Both the position numbers and the translations under genes were made by a program. Source: Litorimonas sp051251645 (GTDB lineage: Bacteria; Pseudomonadota; Alphaproteobacteria; Caulobacterales; Maricaulaceae). Taken from it: a DNA stretch of 64,000 nucleotides. Positions 16,366-23,648 of this stretch are shown piece by piece. Positions within the stretch are counted from its first letter, which is position 1. Every line of letters begins with the position of its first letter. Below the pieces are notes generated by a model that saw only the letters and a program-made list of their open reading frames with translations, had not been told where the DNA came from and searched no databases. The DNA lies in the NCBI GenBank assembly GCA_051251645.1, contig JBPOEY010000004.1:1-64000 (forward strand), in the 5' to 3' direction.

Positions 16366-16554
16366 ATGGCTGCCAAGAAAACATTGAAGGTTCGCCAAAC
16401 AGGTTCGCCGATCCGCCGTAAGCCGGATCAGCGCCAAACTCTGGTTGGTCTTGGACTGAATAAAATGGGCCGCGTCCGTGAGCTCGAAGATACGCCGTCT
16501 GTGCGCGGCATGATCAAAAAAGTCTCCCACATGGTGGAGATCGTCGAAGAGTAG
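16366..16554 (+). CDS. rpmD: 50S ribosomal protein L30
   Basis: This 62-aa protein carries the L30 core VRQTGSPIRRKPDQRQTLVG and GLNKMGRVRELEDTPSVRGM. L30 is an accessory large-subunit protein. A terminator-like hairpin follows 7 bp after the stop. Confidence 0.96.
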   Translation: MAAKKTLKVRQTGSPIRRKPDQRQTLVGLGLNKMGRVRELEDTPSVRGMIKKVSHMVEIVEE

Positions 16555-16561
16555 ATAAAGT

Positions 16562-16586
16562 GCTGCGGGTTATCCGCAGCTCTTTT
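16562..16586 (+). terminator. Terminator-like hairpin between rpmD and rplO
   Basis: GCTGCGG (16562-16568) and CCGCAGC (16574-16580) form a perfect 7-bp stem with a GTTAT loop, followed by TCTTTT. This is unusual inside an spc operon. It may attenuate transcription so that rplO-secY can be expressed at a different level. The rest of the 107-bp gap may hold a promoter. Confidence 0.55.
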
Positions 16587-16661
16587 CACTCATAATCTCC
16601 AAGCCGAAGCATCGGTGACGCCGAAGCGCCCGTAAGGGTGTAGGCGGAGAAAGGTAAGACA

Positions 16662-17621
16662 ATGCGTTTGAACGAATTATCAGACAACCCGGGCGCAACC
16701 AAAGCCCGTAAGCGTGTCGGCCGTGGTATCGGCTCCGGCAAAGGCAAAACGGCTGGTCGCGGTGTCAAAGGTCAGAAATCCCGTTCCGGTGTTTCGATCA
16801 ATGGCTTTGAGGGCGGCCAAATGCCGATCCACATGCGTTTGCCAAAGCGGGGCTTTAACAAGCCGAACCGTTTGCGCTTCGCTGAGCTGTCCATCGTGAA
16901 CCTAGAGCGCGCGATCCAAGCCGGAAAAATCAAAAAAGGCGACAAGCTTGACGCCGAAACGCTCGTCCGGGCTGGCGTGATCCGCCGTTCGCATGATGGT
17001 GTTCGCATCATCGGCGCCGGTGAGTTGAGCCAAGCGTTGGATCTGCACGTTGCGTCTGCCACCAAAGGTGCACTCGCGATTGTTGAAGGGGCCAAAGGTT
17101 CCATCACTTTCGTCGAAGGTAAGCCTGAGCGCGTGACGAAAGACAAGGTTGAGGGCGCGGAGCCAAAAGCAAAGAAGCCTGCAAAAACTAAGGCTCCAGC
17201 GAAAGAAAAAGCTCCGGCTAAGGCGAAAAAAGCTGACGTGGTTGCTGACGATAAGCCTGCGAAAAAAGCGCCTGCCAAGAAGGCACCAGCGAAAAAAGCG
17301 GCTGAAGCCGACAGCGAATATCTTGCGAAGACGCAAGATTATGATGCTGATGCAGACAATGCCGTTGTGACCAAGATCGAGAAATATCTCGGTGCGTCTC
17401 TCTCGAACCGTGATGCAAAATATGTGTCGTGCAGCGATGAGACCGAGTTGGAAACGATCGTTAAAGGCTTCATGAAAAAGAAAATGGGCATCGACGATAA
17501 AGATGCGGCCATGGAGAAGGTGAAAGCCGTCTGTGAAACCATGAAGCCGACACGGATGAAAAACCGCGTCACATTCTATTATTTGCTTGCCAAAAACGAA
17601 GGCAAACTAAGCGAATTCTAG
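16662..17621 (+). CDS. rplO: 50S ribosomal protein L15 fused to a DUF2853-like domain
   Basis: The product is 319 aa; bacterial L15 is normally about 145-160 aa. Residues 1 to about 155 are L15 (MRLNELSDNPGATKARKRVG, SGKGKTAGRGVKGQKSR). Residues about 156-216 are a Lys/Ala/Pro linker resembling histone H1 tails (KAPAKEKAPAKAKKA, PAKKAPAKKAPAKK). Residues about 219-319 resemble DUF2853, a small helical domain of unknown function (NRDAKYVSCSDETELETI, RVTFYYLLAKNEGKLSEF). No stop or frameshift separates the parts. The ATG follows GGAGAAAGG. Whether the tail stays on the ribosome or is cleaved cannot be told from sequence. Confidence 0.9.
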   Translation: MRLNELSDNPGATKARKRVGRGIGSGKGKTAGRGVKGQKSRSGVSINGFEGGQMPIHMRLPKRGFNKPNRLRFAELSIVNLERAIQAGKIKKGDKLDAETLVRAGVIRRSHDGVRIIGAGELSQALDLHVASATKGALAIVEGAKGSITFVEGKPERVTKDKVEGAEPKAKKPAKTKAPAKEKAPAKAKKADVVADDKPAKKAPAKKAPAKKAAEADSEYLAKTQDYDADADNAVVTKIEKYLGASLSNRDAKYVSCSDETELETIVKGFMKKKMGIDDKDAAMEKVKAVCETMKPTRMKNRVTFYYLLAKNEGKLSEF

Positions 17622-17637
17622 TTCGCCTAGCACTTTT

Positions 17638-17672
17638 GACCCCGGCGCAACTGCGGCGGGGTCTTTCGCTTT
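17638..17672 (+). terminator. Hairpin between rplO and secY
   Basis: GACCCCG (17638-17644) pairs with CGGGGTC (17657-17663), and inner bases extend the stem. A mixed T-rich stretch (TTTCGCTTTT) follows. It is a weak terminator or attenuator in the 131-bp gap before secY. The remainder of the gap includes a GCGCG-rich palindromic stretch and the secY Shine-Dalgarno. Confidence 0.4.
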
Positions 17673-17752
17673 TGGGACACCGTCCCTAGCTAAGGAAGAT
17701 ATCCGCAACGCCGCGTCATTTCTTCGCGCGTTCGCGAAGAGGACCTTCGATC

Positions 17753-19120
17753 ATGGTATCAGCCGCTGAACAGCTCGCGCAGAATTTCCGGCCCGGAACC
17801 TTTTTTAAGGCGAAGGAGCTACAGCAGCGACTTCTCTTTACCCTCGGTATTCTCGTCATCTATCGTCTCGGAACTTATATCCCAGTTCCGGGTGTCGACT
17901 TATCCGCGTTTTCGAGCTTTCTTGAAAGCGGCACATCGGGTGGATTTGGCGACCGTTTAAATATGTTCTCCGGCGGTGCCGTGGAACGCATGGCTGTTTT
18001 TGCCCTGAACGTGATGCCTTACATTTCCGCGTCTATTATCATGACGCTGATGAAGGGCTCCGTGCCAAGCCTCAAAGAGCTGGATAAAGAAGGTCAGCAA
18101 GGCCGTCAGCAGATCAACCAATATACGCGCTACCTCACGCTCGTTCTCGCAGCGTTCCAAGCCTTTGGTGTCGCCAAGCTGATTGAAGGCTCTGGCGCAG
18201 CGATTAATGAAGGTATGTTCTTCCAAACCTCGACCGTGATTACACTGGTCGGCGGGACCATGTTCCTGATGTGGTTGGGTGAGCAAATCACGGCGCGCGG
18301 CGTCGGTAACGGCGTCTCATTGATCATTTTCGCTGGGATTGTCGCGGAATTGCCGCGTGCGATCTTCCAAGTTTTCTCCCTCAATAGCTCGTCTTCAGTC
18401 GTTTCGACGCAGCTACTGATCTTCCTCATCGTGATGTTTATCGCCTTGTCGATGCTGATCGTTTACGTCGAACGCGCGCAACGCCGTCTGTTGGTGCAAT
18501 ATCCCAAACGCCAAATGGCTCGCGGCCGTCAGTTCGGGGGCGAGAGCTCCTTTATGCCGCTGAAGCTCAACACAGCCGGTGTGATCCCGCCAATTTTTGC
18601 CAGCTCATTGCTAATCCTACCAACGACTCTCGCGCCACTGATGTTGGGTCAAGATGGCTCTGGGGCCTCCGGCGTCGCGACAACATTGCTCGCTGCTCTG
18701 GGTTATGGGCAGCCGATTTACTTAGCCCTCTATGGTCTCTTGATCGTGTTCTTCTGTTATTTCTACGTCCCTTACGTTTTCAAGCCGGATGATGTGGCAG
18801 ATAATCTACGTAAAAACGGTGGGTTCCTGCCAGGGATCCGTCCCGGTGCGCGGACTGCAGATTATCTGAGTTACGTCCTCTCTCGTCTGACATTCATTGG
18901 CGCGTTCTATGTTGCCTTTGTCTGTGTCGTGCCGGAGCTTGTGATTGCACAGAATGACGGCATTCCCCCGTCTGTGGCGATGTTGATCGGCGGGATGAGC
19001 TTGCTCATTATCGTCTCGGTGACCTTGGATACGGTCGCGCAGATCCAGTCGCATTTGATCGCGCACCAGTATGAAGGCCTGATCAAGAAATCACGTATGC
19101 GCCGTCGGGCGAAGAAGTAA
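17753..19120 (+). CDS. secY: Preprotein translocase channel subunit SecY
   Basis: SecY forms the protein-conducting channel in the inner membrane with SecE and SecG. This 455-aa protein has about ten hydrophobic segments and the family signatures TLGILVIYRLGTYIPVPG near the start and NRFGGES-like RGRQFGGESSFMPLKLNTAG in the cytosolic loop region. GAGGA precedes the ATG. adk follows after 20 bp, as in many bacteria. Confidence 0.97.
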   Translation: MVSAAEQLAQNFRPGTFFKAKELQQRLLFTLGILVIYRLGTYIPVPGVDLSAFSSFLESGTSGGFGDRLNMFSGGAVERMAVFALNVMPYISASIIMTLMKGSVPSLKELDKEGQQGRQQINQYTRYLTLVLAAFQAFGVAKLIEGSGAAINEGMFFQTSTVITLVGGTMFLMWLGEQITARGVGNGVSLIIFAGIVAELPRAIFQVFSLNSSSSVVSTQLLIFLIVMFIALSMLIVYVERAQRRLLVQYPKRQMARGRQFGGESSFMPLKLNTAGVIPPIFASSLLILPTTLAPLMLGQDGSGASGVATTLLAALGYGQPIYLALYGLLIVFFCYFYVPYVFKPDDVADNLRKNGGFLPGIRPGARTADYLSYVLSRLTFIGAFYVAFVCVVPELVIAQNDGIPPSVAMLIGGMSLLIIVSVTLDTVAQIQSHLIAHQYEGLIKKSRMRRRAKK

Positions 19121-19140
19121 GTCCGTCGGGAGGGGTGCAG

Positions 19141-19782
19141 ATGTCGATGAATGATGAGAAACTTAACCTGATTTTGTTTGGCCCTCCAGCGGCCGGCAAA
19201 GGGACGCAGGCAAAACGGCTTGTTGCCGACCATTCGCTCATCCAGCTTTCAACGGGTGATATGCTTCGCGCTGCTGTCGCCAGTGGGTCGGATTTGGGTG
19301 AAAAGGTTAAAGGTATCATGCAACGTGGTGACCTTGTCTCGGATGAGATCGTGATCGCACTGATCGAAGATCAAATTGAGAGTAACCCTGACGCCGCTGG
19401 TTTTATCTATGATGGTTTCCCGCGCACGGTTCCACAAGCGGAAGCCCTCGACGCGGCTCTCGCAACACGCAGTATGGGAATCGATTCGGTCATTCGTCTG
19501 AAAGTGGATGACGACGCGCTCATGGACCGTATCAAGACACGATTCGCAGAGCAGGGTCGTAAGGATGATAATCCTGAGAGTTTTGCGATTCGTCTTGGTA
19601 ACTACAATAAGCAGACGGCACCGCTGCTTCCATATTATATCGCGCAGGGTAAATTAGCCGAAGTTGACGGCATGCAAAGCATCGAATCCGTGTCTACGCA
19701 GGTCAGTGAAGTGTTAGAGATGATCAAGGCCGCCAAGAGTTCTCAAAAAAAGAGTTTCTTCGCGCGTCTTTCGGATCGCTGA
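19141..19782 (+). CDS. adk: Adenylate kinase
   Basis: Adenylate kinase interconverts ATP + AMP and 2 ADP in the cytoplasm. The product is 213 aa, with the P-loop GPPAAGKGTQ near the N-terminus, the AMP-site sequence STGDMLRAAV, and YDGFPRT. The zinc/LID domain is short. I chose ATG 19141, which has GGGAGGGG directly upstream; GTG at 19135 overlaps that Shine-Dalgarno. The C-terminus has an extra Lys/Ser-rich tail. Confidence 0.95.
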   Translation: MSMNDEKLNLILFGPPAAGKGTQAKRLVADHSLIQLSTGDMLRAAVASGSDLGEKVKGIMQRGDLVSDEIVIALIEDQIESNPDAAGFIYDGFPRTVPQAEALDAALATRSMGIDSVIRLKVDDDALMDRIKTRFAEQGRKDDNPESFAIRLGNYNKQTAPLLPYYIAQGKLAEVDGMQSIESVSTQVSEVLEMIKAAKSSQKKSFFARLSDR

Positions 19783-19830
19783 CTGACATCGCTGTCGCCT
19801 TCCTGTTGACGGAAGTGCGGTGGCAGATTA

Positions 19831-19966
19831 AGGGAGCGCCCTTCGCGGAGGTGGCGCGTAAACCGCCTATATCCCTGTGGGAAACGCTCCCTCTTTTGAG
19901 AGCACAAGAAACAAGCGGACCGCCGTGCGGTCCAAAGCGATCTCGACCATCCCGGTCTAGGGTCGC
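19831..19966 (+). promoter_or_regulatory. Structured leader RNA upstream of rpsM
   Basis: The 204-bp gap between adk and rpsM contains nested pairings. AGGGAGCG (19831-19838) matches CGCTCCCT (19885-19892) and is followed by TCTTTT; it encloses smaller stems such as TCCC/GGGA. Further on are GGACCGC/GCGGTCC (19917-19933) and a two-part stem, GCGA/TCGC with GACC/GGTC (19937-19966). The first block could end the secY-adk transcript. The later stems sit just before the rpsM Shine-Dalgarno and could be a ribosomal-protein feedback site, as with S4 on the E. coli alpha leader. Confidence 0.5.
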
Positions 19967-19986
19967 CAGGTAAGAAGGAAGAGCAA

Positions 19987-20355
19987 GTGGCTCGTATCGC
20001 TGGGGTTAATATCCCGACCAATAAGCGCGTTAAAATCGCGCTCACATATATTCATGGTATCGGTCCGGCGAAAGCCCTCGAGATCGTCACGGCCGTTGGT
20101 ATTGCCGACGATCGTCGTGTCCAAGATCTGACTGATTCCGAAGTTCTAAGCATTCGCGAAGCGATTGACCGCGACCACATGGTCGAAGGCGATCTGCGCC
20201 GTGAAGTCAGCCAGAACATCAAGCGCCTGATGGATATGGGTAACTATCGTGGTTTGCGTCACCGTCGCGGTCTTCCGACCCGTGGTCAGCGGACACACAC
20301 GAATGCTCGTACCCGTAAGGGTCCCGCCAAAGCCATCGCCGGCAAGAAGAAGTAG
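19987..20355 (+). CDS. rpsM: 30S ribosomal protein S13
   Basis: This 122-aa S13 starts at a GTG (GTG-GCT-CGT, read as MARIAGVNIPTNKR) with AAGAAGGAAGAG upstream. It contains the signature YRGLRHRRGLPTRGQRTHTN. S13 contacts the P-site tRNA from the 30S head. The GTG start and structured leader suggest tuned translation. Confidence 0.97.
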   Translation: MARIAGVNIPTNKRVKIALTYIHGIGPAKALEIVTAVGIADDRRVQDLTDSEVLSIREAIDRDHMVEGDLRREVSQNIKRLMDMGNYRGLRHRRGLPTRGQRTHTNARTRKGPAKAIAGKKK

Positions 20356-20364
20356 GACGAAACA

Positions 20365-20754
20365 ATGGCTAAGGAACCAGGTCGCGTCCGCCGTGCGGAT
20401 CGCAAGAACATCACATCGGGCGTTGCTCATGTGAATTCAACATTCAACAATACAATCATCACAATCACTGACGCACAGGGTAACGCTGTTGCGTGGTCGT
20501 CTGCAGGGACAATGGGCTTTAAAGGATCGCGTAAGTCGACTCCTTATGCCGCTCAGGTCGCCGCAGAAGACGCCGCAACAAAAGCCCAAGAGCACGGCAT
20601 GAACACATTGGAAGTCAATGTGAACGGCCCTGGGTCCGGTCGCGAATCGGCTGTCCGCGCTTTGCAAGCGGCTGGTTTCACCATCACGACTATTCGTGAC
20701 GTGACACCAATTCCGCACAATGGTTGTCGTCCGCCTAAGCGCCGTCGCGTTTAG
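20365..20754 (+). CDS. rpsK: 30S ribosomal protein S11
   Basis: This 129-aa protein contains the S11 motifs GVAHVNSTFNNTIITITD and DVTPIPHNGCRPPKRRRV. S11 lies on the platform of the 30S subunit. AGGACG precedes the ATG, and it follows rpsM after 9 bp. Confidence 0.98.
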   Translation: MAKEPGRVRRADRKNITSGVAHVNSTFNNTIITITDAQGNAVAWSSAGTMGFKGSRKSTPYAAQVAAEDAATKAQEHGMNTLEVNVNGPGSGRESAVRALQAAGFTITTIRDVTPIPHNGCRPPKRRRV

Positions 20755-20832
20755 TCATCGGGCTTAATCGGCACGTCTACGCCGACTTTAGTTTCTACAG
20801 CCCGCCGGAGAGACGTTTCCGGCAAGGCTTAT

Positions 20833-20853
20833 AGCCCCAACTATCGGGGCTTT
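20833..20853 (+). promoter_or_regulatory. Hairpin in the rpsK-rpoA gap
   Basis: AGCCCC (20833-20838) pairs with GGGGCT (20846-20851), followed by a short T-run of only three. It lies 22 bp before the rpoA start and could weakly attenuate or protect the transcript. The evidence is pairing only. Confidence 0.3.
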
Positions 20854-20872
20854 CCCAAGAGAGGGAATTTCA

Positions 20873-21889
20873 ATGATCGAAAAGAACTGGCAAGAGCTGA
20901 TCCGTCCAATCAACCCGGAAATCGAACCGGGCCGCAATCCAGAACGCAAAGCCACGATTACGGCTGAGCCGTTGGAGCGTGGCTTTGGTATGACACTGGG
21001 TAATGCGCTGCGTCGCGTCCTCTTGTCGTCCCTGCAAGGGTCGGCTGTCTCGGCTGTGCAGATCGACGGTATCGTCCACGAATTCACGTCCATCCCGGGC
21101 GTTCGCGAAGACGTCACCAACATCGTCCTTAATATCAAGGGCCTAACGGTCCGCCTGCACGCGGAAGGTCCTAAGAAAGTCCTGCTGCGTCACACGGGTT
21201 CTGGTCCTGTGACAGGTCATGATATTGAAGAAACGGCTGACGTCGAAATCCTCAATAAAGATCACATCATCTGTACGGCTGATGAAGGGGCGGACATCCG
21301 CATGGAGCTGACCATTACCTCTGGTAAAGGTTATGTCCCTGCGTCGGCGTCCCGTCCGGAAGATGCGCCGATTGGTTTGATTTCAATTGATGCGCTTTAC
21401 TCCCCGGTCAAACGGGTTGCTTACCGCGTCGAAGACACGCGCGAAGGTCAAGTGCTCGACTATGATAAGCTGCTGATCGATATCGAAACGAACGGGGCTG
21501 TGACACCTGAAGATTCCATCGCGGTTGCCGCGCGGATCCTCCAAGATCAGTTCCAAGTCTTCGTCAACTTTGACGATCCAGAAGACACGGTTCGCGGCGA
21601 AGAGAAGCCAGAGCTCGACTTTAACCCAGCGCTTCTGCGCAAGGTTGATGAGCTTGAGCTGTCTGTCCGTTCTGCCAATTGCCTCAAGAACGACAATATC
21701 GTTTACATCGGTGACCTCATTCAGAAGTCCGAAGCCGAAATGCTCCGTACCCCGAACTTTGGTCGTAAGTCTCTGAACGAGATCAAAGAAGTGTTGGCCG
21801 CTATGGGTCTGCATCTCGGCATGGATGCGCCAAACTGGCCACCAGAAAATATCGAAGAACTCGCCAAGAAATACGACGATCATATCTAG
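20873..21889 (+). CDS. rpoA: RNA polymerase alpha subunit
   Basis: The 338-aa product has the alpha N-terminal dimerisation domain (EPLERGFGMTLGNALRRVLL) that nucleates polymerase assembly. Its C-terminal domain (ELELSVRSANCLKNDNI, TPNFGRKSLNEIKEVLA) contacts UP elements and activators. GAGAGGG precedes the ATG. The gene order rpsK-rpoA-rplQ is canonical, though rpsD is absent as in most alphaproteobacteria. Confidence 0.98.
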   Translation: MIEKNWQELIRPINPEIEPGRNPERKATITAEPLERGFGMTLGNALRRVLLSSLQGSAVSAVQIDGIVHEFTSIPGVREDVTNIVLNIKGLTVRLHAEGPKKVLLRHTGSGPVTGHDIEETADVEILNKDHIICTADEGADIRMELTITSGKGYVPASASRPEDAPIGLISIDALYSPVKRVAYRVEDTREGQVLDYDKLLIDIETNGAVTPEDSIAVAARILQDQFQVFVNFDDPEDTVRGEEKPELDFNPALLRKVDELELSVRSANCLKNDNIVYIGDLIQKSEAEMLRTPNFGRKSLNEIKEVLAAMGLHLGMDAPNWPPENIEELAKKYDDHI

Positions 21890-21954
21890 GCTCCTCTCAT
21901 AAAAGAGATCGCCTGATTTCAGGTCGCACGTTTTAAAGCTAAGGAATATTTGCC

Positions 21955-22365
21955 ATGCGCCATCGCATTGCCCACCGCAAACTGAACAAAACCGCCTCAC
22001 ACCGTAAGGCGATGTTCGCAAACATGTCGTCGAGCCTCGTCGAGCATGAACAAATCGTCACAACATTGCCGAAAGCCAAAGAGCTTCGTCCTTTTGTTGA
22101 GAAGCTTGTTTCGCTCGCCAAAAAGGGTGACCTTGGATCCCGCCGTATCGCTATCGCGCGTATGCGGAATAAGGAACAAGCCAAGAAGCTTTTTGACATC
22201 CTCGGCCCTCGCTATGCAGACCGCTCCGGCGGGTATATCCGCATCATGAAAGCCGGTTACCGCTACGGCGATAACGCGCCGATGGCTGTTATTGAATTTG
22301 TCGATCGCGACGAAAGTGCCAAAGGTAAAATCGATCGTGAACGCGCAGAAGCGGCTGACGCATAG
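21955..22365 (+). CDS. rplQ: 50S ribosomal protein L17
   Basis: This 136-aa protein starts MRHRIAHRKLNKTASHRKAM and contains the L17 motif YRYGDNAPMAVIEFVDR. L17 lies near the exit tunnel. TAAGGA precedes the ATG. It is the last gene of the ribosomal block and is followed by a strong terminator. Confidence 0.98.
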   Translation: MRHRIAHRKLNKTASHRKAMFANMSSSLVEHEQIVTTLPKAKELRPFVEKLVSLAKKGDLGSRRIAIARMRNKEQAKKLFDILGPRYADRSGGYIRIMKAGYRYGDNAPMAVIEFVDRDESAKGKIDRERAEAADA

Positions 22366-22418
22366 CGTCAATCGTAATGTTGAAACCGTAAGGTTTTGAT
22401 CACTGATCTGAATATAGA

Positions 22419-22444
22419 AACCCGCCTTTCACGGCGGGTTTTTT
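22419..22444 (+). terminator. Strong intrinsic terminator after rplQ
   Basis: AACCCGCC (22419-22426) and GGCGGGTT (22433-22440) form a perfect 8-bp stem with a 6-base loop, and the T-run spans 22439-22444. It ends the ribosomal operon before the convergent globin gene. Confidence 0.9.
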
Positions 22445-22483
22445 CATGCGCGAGATATGGCTATGACACCAATTATATGGCGG

Positions 22484-22939
22484 TCATTCCGCCGCAAAAT
22501 TAGGCGGGTCACTCGCGTCTGAGCGCCTGATTGCGAACTCTGAAAACGGGTGATCAGCAGTTCCCAACGTCTTGTGATGAAATGCCAATCCCATTTGTAA
22601 ACTCTGGGCAATGCGCTGTGCCATGCTGTGCATCACCTTTGATTGTTCCGGCAATAAAACCTTATCCGCCGTGTCTTTGAACAGGGATAGCCAGCGTGTG
22701 AAATGTTCAGGGGATAGCCCGTCTATGGCTAAATGCTTTCGCATCGGGTTTCCCTTGAACCGTCCGGTTTTGAGAAAAATTGAACTCCAAAAATCAACAA
22801 TGTGATCAAGATGGTTTGGCCAGTCTTGATCCGCAATCTTGGTGGCAAAAATTGGGGCCAGTAAAGAGTCCTTCCGCACGTTTGCATAAAAAGCGCGGAC
22901 GACTGTCTCTATGGCCGCTTCGTCAATTTGAGGAGACAT
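22484..22939 (-). CDS. Truncated hemoglobin (group III-like)
   Basis: This 151-aa globin resembles group III truncated hemoglobins. It has the segment GNPMRKHLAIDGLSPEHFTRW, in which H69 is the probable proximal heme ligand and W83 is a family tryptophan (sequence plus family knowledge; the segment is quoted in part). Such proteins bind NO or O2 and are linked to nitrosative stress. I chose the ATG at 22939 over an upstream start at 22990, which would overlap the small membrane-protein gene. It lies 2 bp downstream of that gene and near a divergent NsrR-type regulator. Confidence 0.85.
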   Translation of the reverse strand: MSPQIDEAAIETVVRAFYANVRKDSLLAPIFATKIADQDWPNHLDHIVDFWSSIFLKTGRFKGNPMRKHLAIDGLSPEHFTRWLSLFKDTADKVLLPEQSKVMHSMAQRIAQSLQMGLAFHHKTLGTADHPFSEFAIRRSDASDPPNFAAE

Positions 22940-22941
22940 TG

Positions 22942-23112
22942 TTAGCTTAGCACGAAGGGAAGCGTGCAAAACATGGCAATGATCCCCCAAAATATCATGT
23001 TGATCATGGACCGGAAAATGCCGCCATCACTTTCAACGGTAATGTTCAATGACGACAAAGCCGCTGTTCCAGGGAACAGAAAGATTTTGGCCATGAGACG
23101 TAACAGAGACAT
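22942..23112 (-). CDS. Small membrane protein in the NsrR/globin operon
   Basis: This 56-aa ORF begins MSLLRLMAKIFLFPGTAAL and ends in a hydrophobic helix (MIFWGIIAMFCTLPFVLS). AGGA lies 6 bases before its ATG. It ends 2 bp before the globin start, so the two genes are co-transcribed and probably coupled. Function is unknown. Its place under an NsrR-like regulator suggests a membrane role in nitric-oxide stress. It is short and easily missed by gene finders. Confidence 0.75.
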   Translation of the reverse strand: MSLLRLMAKIFLFPGTAALSSLNITVESDGGIFRSMINMIFWGIIAMFCTLPFVLS

Positions 23113-23120
23113 GATGATCC

Positions 23121-23160
23121 TATAATAAGTATATAATCTGCGTATTATGTAGATCAGCTT
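23121..23160. promoter_or_regulatory. Divergent promoter with candidate NsrR operator
   Basis: The AT-rich stretch between the two start codons contains ATAAT (23133-23137) and ATTAT (23144-23148) as an inverted repeat with a 6-bp spacer, plus outer partial symmetry. A TATTAT-like -10 for the leftward genes overlaps it. Rrf2/NsrR repressors bind AT-rich dyads in such regions. The operator role is inferred. Confidence 0.45.
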
Positions 23161-23210
23161 TATAAGCGGGTCAAGTTTGGGGGCGTGCGCTCAATCGCGG
23201 CAGAGAATTT

Positions 23211-23648
23211 ATGAAAATTACGACGTTTTCGGATTACGCGTTGCGCGTCCTTATTTACTTAGCGGTTGATGAGGCTGAGACATCCACGGCCAAAGACATT
23301 GCGGAGTCTTATGATATCTCGTTCCATCACGTGGCAAAGGCGGCGCAATGGTTGGCGCGCGAAGGATATATAAACTCTGAACGCGGACGGTCCGGTGGCA
23401 TATCCTTGAAGCGGGCCAGTCAGGACATTAATATTGGCGTGCTTGTGAGAGCAACCGAAGCCGGGACGGTCCTGGTTGAGTGTATGCGGCCCGAAGGCGG
23501 GACATGCTGCATACAGCCTGCTTGTGGGTTGAAGGTGGTCTTAGCCGAAGCCCAAAATGCATTTTATACAACTTTGGAAAAGTTCAGTCTCGCGGACGTC
23601 GCTATCCAGAAGTCGGCGCTGAGTCGATTATTGACGGTGGTCGACTGA
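23211..23648 (+). CDS. nsrR: Rrf2-family transcriptional regulator, NsrR-like
   Basis: This 145-aa winged-helix protein starts MKITTFSDYALRVLIYLA, typical of Rrf2 regulators. C91, C99/C100 and C105 (VECMRPEGGTCCIQPACGLK) match the cysteine cluster that holds the NO-sensitive iron-sulfur cluster in NsrR. NO would destroy the cluster and release the operator (family knowledge). It is divergent from the small membrane protein and globin genes. Its last 47 bp overlap the convergent desaturase gene. Confidence 0.88.
   Translation: MKITTFSDYALRVLIYLAVDEAETSTAKDIAESYDISFHHVAKAAQWLAREGYINSERGRSGGISLKRASQDINIGVLVRATEAGTVLVECMRPEGGTCCIQPACGLKVVLAEAQNAFYTTLEKFSLADVAIQKSALSRLLTVVD

Noticed and set aside
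19831..19892. Cloverleaf-like pairing before rpsM considered as a tRNA
   Set aside because: No CCA end, anticodon loop or T-loop consensus is present; it is treated as leader structure.
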